Origin: an uncultured Planctomycetaceae bacterium
GTDB taxonomy: Bacteria > Planctomycetota > Planctomycetia > Planctomycetales > Planctomycetaceae
Direction: 5' to 3'
NCBI GenBank assembly: GCA_903861195.1
Contig: CAIOTJ010000429.1
Location: 1 to 46,685 of the forward strand
DNA: 46,685 bases
Shown: piece after piece, positions 8,483 to 17,509 of the stretch
How positions within the stretch are numbered: position 1 is the first letter of the stretch
How the letters are laid out: each line of letters opens with the position of its first letter
The notes under the pieces: model-generated
The model's input: only the letters and a program-made list of their open reading frames with translations
The model's database searches: none
What the model was told of the DNA's origin: nothing
Made by a program: the position numbers and the translations under genes

Positions 8483-9372
8483 CCACGGCCACTTCCAGCC
8501 GCGTGTGGTGGCCGATCTGCGTGCTCTCGGCAGCGTTCCTGTTGTGGCGGGCCGCCGTGCCGGGAGGGCCCGGAATGGCCCGCGTGTACGTCAAGCCGGC
8601 ACCGGCCGAGGCCGATGCCTCGAGCGCCGGGTGGTTGGCCGCCCGGCCCGATGAGTCGGGGGCGGTGGTGAGCCCGGCGCGGACGGCGGGGGTCTGGGTG
8701 GCGGCCCTGTTGACCCTCGCGATTTTCTCGTTTCTGTACAAAGACAATCCGGCGTATCGGTTCGCCGAGGCGGTGATGGTGGGGGTCAGTGCCGCCTATT
8801 TCATGGTGGCCGGTTTCTGGGATGGTCTGGTTCCGAAGCTGTTCATTCCACTGTCGCAAATGGAGTGGGGGACGGTCGGGGAGGTGGGGCGCAGCCTGCT
8901 GACGCTGACGCCGCTGGTCCTGGGGATGATGCTGCTGTGGCGGTTGTTGCCGCGGGGGGGGTGGATTGCCCGGTGGCCGCTGGCGTTTATCGTGGGCACC
9001 TACGCGGGGATTCGGCTGTTGAGTTTTCTCGAGGCCGACTTCGTCAGCCAGATCCGCAATACGATTGTGCCGCTGGTGGTGCGGGACACCGACGGGCTGG
9101 GGTTCGACCTGTGGGCTTCGGTGCGGAACGGGTTGATGCTGGGGGGAGTGTTGTCTTGCCTCGCGTACTTCTTTTTCTCGATGGATCACCGGGGCTGGTA
9201 CGGGCGGGTGGCCCGGGTGGGGGTGTGGTACCTGATGATCACGTTTGGCGCATCGTTCGCGTTCACGGTGATGGGGCGGATCGCCCTGTTGGCGTCGCGG
9301 CTGGAGTTTCTGTTTGACGACTGGTTGTGGCTGATCGACCCCTTGGGAAAACGTCCTCCTCCCGGCCTGTAG
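8479..9372 (+). CDS. Polytopic membrane protein ending the DUF6754-type operon
   Basis: A 297-residue membrane protein. The start is taken at the ATG overlapping the previous stop; the longer frame would add 27 polar residues inside the upstream gene. Seven or so hydrophobic stretches are visible (WWPICVLSAAFLLWRA, VWVAALLTLAIFSFLY, FAEAVMVGVSAAYFMVAGF, LLTLTPLVLGMMLLWRLL, LAFIVGTYAGIRLL, GLMLGGVLSCLAYFFF, GVWYLMITFGASFAFTVMGRIALLA). The segment DNPAYRFAEAVMVGVSAAY may be a re-entrant or functional loop. No family was recognised. Position and coupling argue that it is an obligate partner of the four genes before it. Confidence 0.75.
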   Translation: MTTATSSRVWWPICVLSAAFLLWRAAVPGGPGMARVYVKPAPAEADASSAGWLAARPDESGAVVSPARTAGVWVAALLTLAIFSFLYKDNPAYRFAEAVMVGVSAAYFMVAGFWDGLVPKLFIPLSQMEWGTVGEVGRSLLTLTPLVLGMMLLWRLLPRGGWIARWPLAFIVGTYAGIRLLSFLEADFVSQIRNTIVPLVVRDTDGLGFDLWASVRNGLMLGGVLSCLAYFFFSMDHRGWYGRVARVGVWYLMITFGASFAFTVMGRIALLASRLEFLFDDWLWLIDPLGKRPPPGL

Positions 9373-9417
9373 CAACTGCGGCAGGAGGTTGTTTTCGGGG
9401 CCGTGAGAGGTCGGGGA

Positions 9418-9458
9418 GAGCTGGCAAACTGGCAGAGCTGGCAAACTGGCAGAGCTGG
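9418..9458 (+). repeat. 17-bp tandem repeat
   Basis: GAGCTGGCAAACTGGCA occurs at 9418-9434 and 9435-9451, followed by a partial third copy GAGCTGG. It lies in the 248-bp gap between the membrane operon and the next secreted protein, where no other feature was found. Confidence 0.8.
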
Positions 9459-9620
9459 GGGATTGAGGTGGGAAGAATGCGATCCGATCGATCTTGTGGC
9501 GTTTCGGGGAATTTGCGAGAAACCGGCACTTGGACAAGCCCCGAGGCTGGCCGGGCATCGCGCACCGCCCTGGCCTGTGGGGAAGACGGATTGCCAACTT
9601 CAACCATGGAAGGTCCCCGC

Positions 9621-10619
9621 ATGACCCTGAATCGTGTCTGTTCGACCAACGGTCGGTCCTGGCTGGCCGCGGCGTTGTTTCTGTTCGCACTGCCCGCGGT
9701 GGTGTTGGCCCAAGGGGGTTATGCACCGCGTGAGACGCGGCGTCCCGAACCTCCCAGCCTGAGCGAATCGACCGCGTTGCTCGAGTCGGCGGTCCGCAAT
9801 CTGTACAAGTCGATCGAACCCGGGAACGATCAAAGTTCGCCCAACGAACTGCTGGCGTATGCCGATTTGCGCTCGCTTCGGCTCTACACCGGGGCCCTGG
9901 AGGTGGCGGGGTGGTCACTGGAGAAGGTTTGGGACGACTACCAGAATTACCTCGACCGGGGCGTCTATCGCGATCGCAGCCGACTGACCGACCGCAATGC
10001 CCTGGCGGCTTTTGAGCGGTACCAGGCGGCGCGTGAAACGGTGCGCACGCTGCTGCAGCGGGTGCGCAGCACGGCGATTCTGGCCGAACACCAGCTGAGC
10101 TTCTGCGATCCCCAGGTGGCGATTGAATGGCGGCAGGAAGTGCTGCCGACACTGCGCGACTGCATTGCCGCGACCGATCCGATCTTCGAAGAAGAGGTGG
10201 TCTACCAGCGGTACGGCGTGCCTGGCCAGGCGAACCGCGTGGTTCCGGCCAGCGGAACGGCCGGGGCTCCGGGGGATGCGATCGACGTGGTCCGGACGCC
10301 GGTGTATCAGCCTTATGAAGGTCAGGGACGGGGTCAGGGACGGTATCTCGAGATCCGGGCGTTCAGCGCGCCGATCCGGGTGAAGCTGGTGCGGTTCCAG
10401 AGCCATGAGCGGTCGTTTGGCGTGGCGGATGCCGCCGTGATCCGCGAACTGAACGTGGACGCGGTGGTTCAGCCCGGACAACCGCTGTATGTCCCGTGCA
10501 ATCGGGGGCGGATGGTCGACATGTCGGAACTGGAGGTGGAATGGGGTCCAGCCGACCGGGGTTCCCGGCGGGCGGTGGCGACCATTGACCTTGTCGAGAG
10601 CAACGACGACCGGAACTGA
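9621..10619 (+). CDS. Secreted protein of unknown function
   Basis: A 332-residue protein with a clear signal peptide (SWLAAALFLFALPAVVLAQ, cleavage after A-L-A-Q region). The start at 9621 is preceded by GGAAGG at good spacing; an ATG at 9606 in the same frame is the alternative. Residues 40-190 are predicted helical (LLESAVRNLYKSIEP..., TAFERYQAARETVRTLLQRVRS). The C-terminal third is beta-rich (YLEIRAFSAPIRVKLVRFQSHERSFGVADAAVIREL). The family is not recognised. It follows the membrane operon in the same direction and ends at a strong terminator, so it may be its last member or have its own promoter in the 248-bp gap. Confidence 0.72.
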   Translation: MTLNRVCSTNGRSWLAAALFLFALPAVVLAQGGYAPRETRRPEPPSLSESTALLESAVRNLYKSIEPGNDQSSPNELLAYADLRSLRLYTGALEVAGWSLEKVWDDYQNYLDRGVYRDRSRLTDRNALAAFERYQAARETVRTLLQRVRSTAILAEHQLSFCDPQVAIEWRQEVLPTLRDCIAATDPIFEEEVVYQRYGVPGQANRVVPASGTAGAPGDAIDVVRTPVYQPYEGQGRGQGRYLEIRAFSAPIRVKLVRFQSHERSFGVADAAVIRELNVDAVVQPGQPLYVPCNRGRMVDMSELEVEWGPADRGSRRAVATIDLVESNDDRN

Positions 10620-10667
10620 CCCGGCCCGGAGTCGGCCGTCATCAGGCCAATCCAACGTGTTTGCATC

Positions 10668-10709
10668 ATCATCCCTGGCCCGATCGTTGCGGGCCAGGGA
10701 TGATTTTTG
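10668..10709 (+). terminator. Rho-independent terminator
   Basis: A 14-bp perfect stem (10668-10681 with 10691-10704, sequence ATCATCCCTGGCCC on the left), 9-nt loop, then TTTTT. It ends the transcript of the secreted protein, and possibly of the whole operon from 4516. Confidence 0.9.
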
Positions 10710-10995
10710 CCAGATCGGTATAACTGAAGGGTGACCGAATTGCACGAATCGTTGCAATAGGTGAACAAAAACTCTTCGAAAACAGAATGATCGTGAGAAA
10801 ATTTGAAATGGGTGTAGGGAATCCTGGCCCAGATTGCATCCAGCTTTGCCTCTGAGAGTTTAATCCTCTAGGATAAAGAGGTGGTGCGTTTTTGGCGTGC
10901 TCTTTTCACCCGGGGGGCAAGTCCGGAACTCTCGACAAATGGAGTCCAATTGGACTTGAGGGGTCATTTCAGAGCAGTAAGAGGAGCAGATAAAG
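10710..10995 (+). promoter_or_regulatory. AT-rich leader upstream of RAYT-like gene
   Basis: This region is clearly more AT-rich than its surroundings and probably holds the promoter of the next gene. A near-palindrome (TTGCACGAATCGTTGCAA, 10740-10757) and a 5-bp hairpin (CCTCT 10865-10869, AGAGG 10877-10881) are visible. GAGGAG at 10981-10986 is the ribosome binding site for the ATG at 10996. The promoter hexamers could not be fixed. Confidence 0.4.
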
Positions 10996-11970
10996 ATGGC
11001 TCGCATTCCGCGCGAGGATCTGGTTTCCGAGACGCAACCCGGGGTGTATCTCTGTTCGATGCACACGTTGCCGGGGCAGGGCAAAAGGTTGGGGGGTTCC
11101 GACAAGCTGGGAGTTTCGTTAGAGCATCGCCGCAAGTGGATCGTGGAGCAACTGGAGATCCAGGTGGCCCAAATGGCCGTCGAAGTGCTGGCGTTCTCCG
11201 TGCGGCCGAAGTCGATCTCCCTGTTGCTGCGGACCCGGCCCGATCTGGTGAAGAACTGGTCGGATAACGAAGTGGCCCGGCGTTACCTGACCGCGCTGCA
11301 TGCCAAGGTCCGCTTTGGTGAGAAGCGGCTGGCCCCCCCCGCCGAAGAGATCGAACAGATGCTGCAAAGCCGCGTCGAATTGCGGCGCGGTCGCAGCCGG
11401 CTCTCGAATCTGACCTGGTTCGTGGGGCAACTTTCCGAGGCGACCGCCCGCAATTGCAATCGGGAAGACAACACCCGGGGTCGCTTCTGGGAAGGCCGCT
11501 ACCAGTGTCTCCCCCTGCTCGACAACCCGGCCACCGCCGCTGCGATCGGGCATGTCGATCTCGAACCGATCTTCGCCAGTGAGGCGACCAGTCTCGCCAG
11601 CTGCAAATTCAGCTCGGCGCGCTGGCGCAATTCGCAGGGGAAGGGGTTCCTGGCCCCCGCCACCGCCGCTGGATCGAAAGAAAAAGACCTGCCGAACCTG
11701 CTGGCGGTCACGGAGTCCGAACTGCACAAGGTGCTCGATTGGTCGTCTCGGCAGAACAAGCGGCTCAACGGAACTGCCTTGTCCGATGAGTTGGTCGCCA
11801 TCTTCCAGAAGTTGCGGATACGCCCCGCTGCCTGGCTGGTGCTGATTCGTGAATTCCGCGAGCTGTTCCATCGGGCTGCGGGAACCGAAGAGTCGCTCGA
11901 CAAGGTGCGCAAGAAACGGGGGCTGCAGCACCTGCACGGTCTGGCCGCCAGCCGCGAACTCTTCGGCTGA
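10996..11970 (+). CDS. RAYT/IS200-like transposase relative lacking the HUH motif
   Basis: A 324-residue protein that keeps the backbone of the large RAYT-like Y1 transposase group common in planctomycetes: GVYLCSMHTLPG, LEHRRKWIVEQL, then RTRPDLVKNWSDNEVARRYL, GRFWEGRYQCLPLLDNPA and IGHVDLEPI. In catalytic relatives, as I remember them, the segment before RTRPD reads roughly S-N-H-x-H-x-x-L-R, supplying the metal-binding His pair. Here residues 71-79 read PKSISLLLR, with no His. The protein is therefore probably not a nuclease; it may be domesticated for DNA or RNA binding. It has its own ribosome binding site and terminator and an intact frame, so it is not an obvious decaying copy. Confidence 0.8.
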   Translation: MARIPREDLVSETQPGVYLCSMHTLPGQGKRLGGSDKLGVSLEHRRKWIVEQLEIQVAQMAVEVLAFSVRPKSISLLLRTRPDLVKNWSDNEVARRYLTALHAKVRFGEKRLAPPAEEIEQMLQSRVELRRGRSRLSNLTWFVGQLSEATARNCNREDNTRGRFWEGRYQCLPLLDNPATAAAIGHVDLEPIFASEATSLASCKFSSARWRNSQGKGFLAPATAAGSKEKDLPNLLAVTESELHKVLDWSSRQNKRLNGTALSDELVAIFQKLRIRPAAWLVLIREFRELFHRAAGTEESLDKVRKKRGLQHLHGLAASRELFG

Positions 11971-12019
11971 GCCCAGCGGGCACCTGCCTCACTTCGCCCC
12001 GCCCCACTCCCTCCGGACC

Positions 12020-12059
12020 AGCCCGGGAATTCCCAGCAATTCCCGGGCTGTGATTTTTT
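12020..12059 (+). terminator. Rho-independent terminator
   Basis: A 12-bp perfect stem (AGCCCGGGAATT at 12020-12031 with AATTCCCGGGCT at 12038-12049), 6-nt loop, then GTGA and six T. It lies 50 bp downstream of the RAYT-like gene. Confidence 0.9.
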
Positions 12060-12198
12060 GTTCGTTCACGCGGTTTTCGACTTCCTCTGGTCGTTTTGGC
12101 ATGGTATTCTATTGTATAGAGTGTGGTTTCTGGGTGGGTTTTGTTAGGCACCACCCAATCGCAGGCTTTGGTTCAGGCTTTGGTTGAGGTGCCCTGGC

Positions 12199-13575
12199 AT
12201 GGCTCAGTCTCTTGTCGCGACCGGTTGTTTGGGGCCACTCCGCCGGCGGGAACTGCTGCAGGCGGGATTGTTGGCGATGTCGGGGTTGTCTCAGGCCGAC
12301 ATCTTGCGGGCGCGTGCGACAGCGGGCGAAGCGTCGGGCGACACCTCGGTCATCGTTCTCTACCTGCATGGTGGTCCCTCGCAGCTGGAGACCTACGACC
12401 TCAAGCCGCAGGCCCCTCTCGAGTACCGCAGCGTCTTCGCGCCGATCGACACGCGTGTTCCCGGAATGCAGCTTTGCGAACTGTTTCCCCGGCAGGCTGA
12501 GTTGGCTGACAAGCTGGCCCTGGTGCGGTCGGTGCACCACACCATGAGCAGCCACAGCGACGGGGGGATTGAGGTCTTGACGGGGAAGACGCCGATTCGG
12601 CCCGATCCCGCCTCGCAGTCGAAAAGCGAACATCCCTGCCTGGGGGCGGTGGCCAGTCGCCTGTTGGGACCCCACCCCGCCGCCTTGCCCCGCTACGTGG
12701 CGATTCCCCAGCAACTGTATATGGTTCGCCCCGCCTACCTGGGATTGCACCACGGGCCTCTGGCGGTCGGTGATCCCGCCGCCGCCGACTTCAAACCCCC
12801 CGTGTTGCAGATCGCCGGCGGCATTGAGGGCCGGAACCTGATGGATCGGGCCGGGTTGATTCGCCAATTCGACCGGCTCAAGGGGAGCCTCGACCAACGG
12901 GGAAGCTTCGAAGGGACCGATGCGTTCCGCGATCTGGCGCTCTCGATGCTGACCGGGCCCCAGGTGGCCGCCGCTTTCGATCTCTCTCGTGAGCCGGACG
13001 AACTGCGTGATCGCTATGGACGGACCCATTGGGGGCAGTCCTGCCTGCTGGCCCGGCGGTTGTGCGAGGCGGGGGTCAGTGTGGTAACCGTCTACATCGA
13101 CGCCGCCAAATCGGGCCCCGACTTCACCAACTGGGACGATCACATCATGAACGCCGGGCGTCCCGGGCACTTCGCTTTCTATATGAAAAACCGGCTCCCT
13201 TATCTCGACCAGGCGCTGGCGACGCTGATCGAAGACATTCATGCGCGGGGAGTCGACCGGCGGATCCTGGTGGCGGTGTTCGGGGAATTCGGGCGGACTC
13301 CCCGGCTCAGTCAGAATGCCAACGGCACAGGCCGCGACCATTGGCCCGACGCACAATCGGTGTTGCTGGCCGGGGGCGGGCTGAAGACCGGGCAAGTCAT
13401 CGGGGCCACCAACTCGAAGGCCGAGTACCCGACCGAACGCCCGCTGACCCCGCAAGACATCCTGGCGACCCTCTACCGTCACCTGGGAATCGATCGACAG
13501 CACACATTCCCCGATTTCGCGGGTCGGCCGGTTCCCGTATTAGGCTCAGGAACCCCCATCGCCGAGTTGCTGTGA
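12199..13575 (+). CDS. DUF1501 protein (exported, sulfatase-like fold)
   Basis: A 458-residue DUF1501 protein. A Tat-type leader (L-R-R-R-E-L-L-Q-A-G-L-L) opens it. Family landmarks follow: VIVLYLHGGPSQLETYDLKP, LPRQAELADKLALVRSVHHTMSSHS, YGRTHWGQSCLLARRLCEAGVSVVTV, FGEFGRTPRLSQN, GRDHWPDAQSVLLAGGGLKTGQVIGATNSK and TLYRHLGIDRQHTF. The family has an alkaline-phosphatase/sulfatase-like fold and is greatly expanded in planctomycetes, usually paired with cytochrome-domain DUF1549/DUF1553 genes, absent here. ATG 12199 is preferred over an in-frame TTG at 12184. The terminator upstream isolates it from the RAYT-like gene. Confidence 0.88.
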   Translation: MAQSLVATGCLGPLRRRELLQAGLLAMSGLSQADILRARATAGEASGDTSVIVLYLHGGPSQLETYDLKPQAPLEYRSVFAPIDTRVPGMQLCELFPRQAELADKLALVRSVHHTMSSHSDGGIEVLTGKTPIRPDPASQSKSEHPCLGAVASRLLGPHPAALPRYVAIPQQLYMVRPAYLGLHHGPLAVGDPAAADFKPPVLQIAGGIEGRNLMDRAGLIRQFDRLKGSLDQRGSFEGTDAFRDLALSMLTGPQVAAAFDLSREPDELRDRYGRTHWGQSCLLARRLCEAGVSVVTVYIDAAKSGPDFTNWDDHIMNAGRPGHFAFYMKNRLPYLDQALATLIEDIHARGVDRRILVAVFGEFGRTPRLSQNANGTGRDHWPDAQSVLLAGGGLKTGQVIGATNSKAEYPTERPLTPQDILATLYRHLGIDRQHTFPDFAGRPVPVLGSGTPIAELL

Positions 13576-13692
13576 TTTTCCTCCCCGGACGGACCTCCCA
13601 TGGCGCAGACCGGATCCAGCGGATCGCCAGCCCGCTGTTGGCAAAACGTCCCTCTGCGATGGGGGGGGTCGGTCGGCGGCGGTAGCCGTTGG

Positions 13693-14580
13693 TCATCGCG
13701 TCGTGACGCAGGCGAGAAGCTGGGCAACCTCCGCAGCGGGACAGGGGCGGGGCTCGGTCTGCAGCCCCACCCGAAAGGCGGCCAGGCCGATCACTTTGGC
13801 TGCCGAGAGTCCCTTGGCGCGCAGTTCCGCGAGGGGCGGGGCCCCCTCGCTCTTCGACAGTTTGCGTCCGTCCGCGTCCACGATCAGCCGATGATGCAGC
13901 CAATGCCGGGGTGGGTTCCCCCCCAGCAGCCGGGCCAACGCGATCTGCCGCCCGGTCGAGTCCAACAGGTCCTCCCCCCGGATGACCCAGTCGATTCCAT
14001 CGGTCAAGTCATCAACCACCACGGCGAACTGGTACGTGAACTGTCCCAGACGGTCGCGCAGCACCAGGTCGCCACACTGTCGCGCGGGGGTCTGTTCCTG
14101 CGGTCCCCGGAGATCGTCATGGAAGGCGACGGGGTCGGCTGGCAGGCAGGCACGGAGGGAGGTGTCGGGTCCCTCGGGCCAACCCCGGTGGCGGCAGGTG
14201 CCCGGATAGCACGATTCGACTCCGGGAGTGGCGGGAGGCAGGGTCTTGCGGCTGCATCGGCAGACATAGACCAGCCCCGCGCGGCGCAAGTGATCGAGAG
14301 CACAGGTGTATCGTTCCACCTGCTCGGATTGGATTCGCCGTACGCCCCCGCGCACCGGACGGAAACCCAGCCAGTCGAGATCAGCCAGCAACTGGGCCGT
14401 GAATTCGGGACGGCATCGCTGCCGGTCGTGATCCTCGATGCGCAGATCGACCGCGCTGCCCCATCGGTCGGCCCACCCCCAGACGTGGATCATCGCCGCC
14501 ACGTGCCCCAGGTGCAGCTCGCCCGTCGGGCTGGGGGCGAACCGTGTGCGGCAACGACTGGGGGAGGCGGAGCAAGCCAT
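13693..14580 (-). CDS. gluQ: Glutamyl-Q tRNA(Asp) synthetase
   Basis: A 295-residue GluQRS. This glutamyl-tRNA synthetase paralogue lacks the anticodon-binding domain and attaches glutamate to queuosine in the anticodon of tRNA-Asp. The HIGH-type motif is APSPTGELHLGH (residues 15-26), a cysteine zinc cluster is visible (YVCRCSRKTL and CYPGTCR), and the KMSKS-type motif is DGRKLSKSEG. Length is normal. The start at 14580 puts the catalytic motif at the usual distance from the N-terminus; an earlier in-frame start at 14658 would add 26 unconserved residues. It lies 99 bp downstream of a DUF1501 gene on the same strand, with no evident functional link. Confidence 0.9.
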   Translation of the reverse strand: MACSASPSRCRTRFAPSPTGELHLGHVAAMIHVWGWADRWGSAVDLRIEDHDRQRCRPEFTAQLLADLDWLGFRPVRGGVRRIQSEQVERYTCALDHLRRAGLVYVCRCSRKTLPPATPGVESCYPGTCRHRGWPEGPDTSLRACLPADPVAFHDDLRGPQEQTPARQCGDLVLRDRLGQFTYQFAVVVDDLTDGIDWVIRGEDLLDSTGRQIALARLLGGNPPRHWLHHRLIVDADGRKLSKSEGAPPLAELRAKGLSAAKVIGLAAFRVGLQTEPRPCPAAEVAQLLACVTTR

Positions 14581-14679
14581 GCGAATCGGACGAGAAACTT
14601 CACCGGGCGGGACAGATCGGGGCTGCGCCTGTGGGGAGCAGCCAGCCGAGTGCGGCACAGACTGCGACGCGCGGCGGGG

Positions 14680-16116
14680 CTACGCGAGAATCTCGCGGAT
14701 CGCCGCCCCATCGCCAAACAGGCTCAAGGGACGCCCGAGGTGATCGGTGATGTGCGCCTCGGGACCCACTCCGCACAGGGTGTAGGCGGTTGCCAGCAGG
14801 TCGGTGGGCTTGACCGGGTTTTCCGCTACATAAGCCCCGGTTGGGTCAGACCGCCCGTGCACTGCCCCTGGAATGGTCCCGCCACCGGCGAAGAGGGCCG
14901 GGTAGGTTCCCACCCAGTGATCTCGTCCGGCGCGGCTGTTGATCTTGGGGGTCCGCCCCATCTCGCTCAGCACCACCACCAGTGTTTCTTCGAGAAGACC
15001 CCGGTCGACCAGATCGTCGAGCAGGGCCGAGAGAGCCAGATCGAAGCCCGGCAGCAGCCATCCCTGGCAGGCCTGGAAATGGTCCCAGTGGGTGTCCCAA
15101 CTCAGCCCGGCGATGTCGGGTCCCTCGAGGGTGCAGTCCCATATGGCAGTGACGAGGGGGACACCCGCTTCGACCAGCCGACGGGCCGAGAGCACGCTTT
15201 GGCCGAACAGGTTCCACCCATAACGGTCGCGGGTGGCGGGAGTTTCCCGGGAGAGATCGAGGGCGTTACGGAAGCGGGTGGAGGTCAGCAGATCGAACGA
15301 CTGCCGCTGCGACGCGTTCCACGAGTCGGTCTGCTTCGAACGCAAAATGTCTCCGCGGGCTGCCTCGAGCTGAGCCAGCAGACTGCTGCGCTGGGCCAGG
15401 GTATCGAGGGTCATCTGGGGTCCCAGCGCGGCTCCCGCCGGGGAGAACGACAGGGTTTCGGCATCAACCCCCCGGGGCTGAAACAGCTTCTGCCCGTTCT
15501 GCCCGAACTGCGTACAGAGCGGATCGAACCGCGAACCAAGGAACCCGCCATACGGTCCGGTCCGCCAGTAGCCTTCCAGACGACCCAGGCGGTTGGGCAG
15601 ACAGAGGTTGTTGGGAAGGCCGGAGGTCGGCTCGACGGGCCGCGGAGCCTTGCAGGACTGCAGGGCCGACATGAAGAACGGCCAGTCAAACGGAATGCCG
15701 CTATTGAACCCCTTGGTTGCGGTGCCGCCGTTGACCGCCTGGCGTCCCGTGAGAATCAGACTGGTGTTGTGGTTGGCGTCGTCACTGGTGACGCTGCGGA
15801 TCAGAGCCAGCCGATGCATCTGCCGGGCCAGCCGGGGGAGGTGTTCGCAGACCGGTACTCCCGGCAACGTGGAGGGAATGGCCTGGTATGGGCCACGGAT
15901 CTCGACGGGAGCCTCGGGTTTGGGATCGAACGTCTCGAATTGGCTCCAGCCCCCGAAGAGAAACAGGCAGATCACCGATTTGGCGCGCGGGGCGATCTCG
16001 GCCAGGGCCGGAGTCGGGCGGGAGGTCAATCCCGATCCCAGGAGCCCAGCCAACAACAGCTCGCGTCGATTCCAGCCGAGGCAGTTGCTCTTCTCGTTCC
16101 CCAAGATTCGCAGCAT
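14680..16116 (-). CDS. DUF1501 protein (exported)
   Basis: A 478-residue DUF1501 protein with a Tat-type leader (W-N-R-R-E-L-L-L-A-G-L-L-G). Landmarks are SVICLFLFGGWSQFETFDPKPEAP, LPRLARQMHRLALIRSVT, YGWNLFGQSVLSARRLVEAGVPLVTAIWD, VLSEMGRTPKIN, GRDHWVGTYPALFAGGG and TAYTLCGVGPEAHI. The start at 16116 places the twin arginines at the proper distance; the 36 residues upstream in frame are rejected. A small hairpin (GGCCT-ttc-AGGCC near 16132-16144) lies just before the start. It sits 114 bp downstream of the DUF1559 gene on the same strand, so the pair may form one transcript. Confidence 0.88.
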   Translation of the reverse strand: MLRILGNEKSNCLGWNRRELLLAGLLGSGLTSRPTPALAEIAPRAKSVICLFLFGGWSQFETFDPKPEAPVEIRGPYQAIPSTLPGVPVCEHLPRLARQMHRLALIRSVTSDDANHNTSLILTGRQAVNGGTATKGFNSGIPFDWPFFMSALQSCKAPRPVEPTSGLPNNLCLPNRLGRLEGYWRTGPYGGFLGSRFDPLCTQFGQNGQKLFQPRGVDAETLSFSPAGAALGPQMTLDTLAQRSSLLAQLEAARGDILRSKQTDSWNASQRQSFDLLTSTRFRNALDLSRETPATRDRYGWNLFGQSVLSARRLVEAGVPLVTAIWDCTLEGPDIAGLSWDTHWDHFQACQGWLLPGFDLALSALLDDLVDRGLLEETLVVVLSEMGRTPKINSRAGRDHWVGTYPALFAGGGTIPGAVHGRSDPTGAYVAENPVKPTDLLATAYTLCGVGPEAHITDHLGRPLSLFGDGAAIREILA

Positions 16117-16230
16117 GCTTCGACTCCGGTAAGGCCTTTCAGGCCACAAGGCACGGGGGGTGTGAAAGGATCCCCAGGCGAAGAGCTGTGGCGCGCGATG
16201 TTGGAACCGCGACCCAGCGCACACACCGAC

Positions 16231-17214
16231 TCAGTCCTCTTGGCTGATGCGTTCGTTTCCATTGCGGGTCGAGAAAGCCATCATCAGGGCGGCGTCGACA
16301 TTCTTCGCGATGGGGCGGCACGAGCCGTCGGCAAACGCGAAATGCACCACTTCGTTGTGCCAGCTGCCGAATCCGAACAGCAGGTAGGTGCCGCCACTGG
16401 CCTTCCGCTCGTCACTGACCCAGTCGAACACCGAGCGATTGTCGGCGGGTACTGGCGTCCGGGCGCAGCAGCCCAGGGCATCTCCCCAGAATCCGAACTG
16501 AGATTCACCGAACAAGATGGTGTTTCCCATCCCATCACGAATGTCTTTATCGCTGATCTTGCTGTTGCAGAAGATCGTGCCGTTGGTGGCGGTGGTCCCG
16601 GTCGAGCCGCGATACGTGCTGTAACCCAGTCCGCCTGGCCGGTTCGTCGAAAGCGAGGCACTGGGGCATTCATAAGACTTGATCCGCAGTTGGATCCCCG
16701 ACCAGTTCGAGGCGTTGTTCTTGGGAAGCCGGTAGTCGATGCCGACCGTGCTTTGATCCATCTGCGGCAGCATGAAGGCCTGCCAACCCCAGAGATCGGA
16801 GATGACCCAGGTCAGCGGTGGATTGATCTCCACCATGCTGTTGTCGGGCTGCTTGAATTTCAGCTGATCCATCACATCCACAGTGAACATGGGCCGGGGG
16901 AGACCGATGTCGCAGGTGGTGAGGTTGGGGTTGCAGACCCAACCCGACGGAAAGGTGCGGTGCGAATCGAGATAGTTGTGGGCCGCGAGGTTGATCTGAC
17001 GGATGTTGTTCAGGCATTCCTTGCGGCGGGCTGCTTCGCGGGCCTGTTGCACGGCCGGCAAGAGCAGTGCGGCGAGGATCCCAATGATGGCCATCACCAC
17101 CAGCAATTCGATGAGGGTGAAGCCGCAGCGCCGCCAGAGGGTCAAACCCGGCCGGGAGAACTGGTCAGAGCGAAATCCCGGGAGGTGGGATGTGGCAGGG
17201 GAGAGGCGCTGCAT
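16231..17214 (-). CDS. DUF1559 prepilin-like protein
   Basis: A 327-residue DUF1559 protein with a type IV prepilin-type N-terminal methylation/cleavage signal ([20 protein letters not shown]) near residues 32-52. After it come [37 protein letters not shown] and the C-terminal H-x9-D-G-type motif [17 protein letters not shown]. These proteins, abundant only in planctomycetes and relatives, are thought to form pseudopilin-like surface structures. The start at 17214 has AGGAG upstream; an upstream in-frame codon at 17280 lacks support. A Cys-rich segment ([13 protein letters not shown]) may form a disulfide. Confidence 0.92.
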   Translation of the reverse strand: MQRLSPATSHLPGFRSDQFSRPGLTLWRRCGFTLIELLVVMAIIGILAALLLPAVQQAREAARRKECLNNIRQINLAAHNYLDSHRTFPSGWVCNPNLTTCDIGLPRPMFTVDVMDQLKFKQPDNSMVEINPPLTWVISDLWGWQAFMLPQMDQSTVGIDYRLPKNNASNWSGIQLRIKSYECPSASLSTNRPGGLGYSTYRGSTGTTATNGTIFCNSKISDKDIRDGMGNTILFGESQFGFWGDALGCCARTPVPADNRSVFDWVSDERKASGGTYLLFGFGSWHNEVVHFAFADGSCRPIAKNVDAALMMAFSTRNGNERISQED

Positions 17215-17509
17215 GGACCGAAAACTCCTGTCAAAGCCAGGGCCAACGGATTGAGGTTCCTCCGTCGGTGGATCAGTCAAGATTATCAGTCGATTTTTTG
17301 GGAATCAACCCGGGATTCTTGGGGGTCTGGAGAATCCGGTGAGTTGCCGCAGGTGTTATTTTTCAGAAAATCCGCGAAATCGACAGGATCGTTGAAGTTG
17401 CTCCGGGGGAGGTGTCGATTTCTAAGGTCAGTGACGCCGTGGAGTCGCCAAGGATGGCCGACCCCAATCGAGCACCATTTCACAACAACCCACTCATCTC
17501 ACTCAAGAA
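17215..17509. other. Divergent intergenic region
   Basis: This gap separates the DUF1559 gene (minus) from the small plus-strand gene and should hold both promoters. It contains a T-run (17292-17297) next to a short imperfect palindrome (GGAATC...GGATTC, 17300-17320). Nothing else was identified. Confidence 0.4.

Noticed and set aside
8239-10152. Open frame of 637 codons on the minus strand
   Set aside because: Antisense to the membrane operon; the translation is Pro/Arg/His-rich without domain features.
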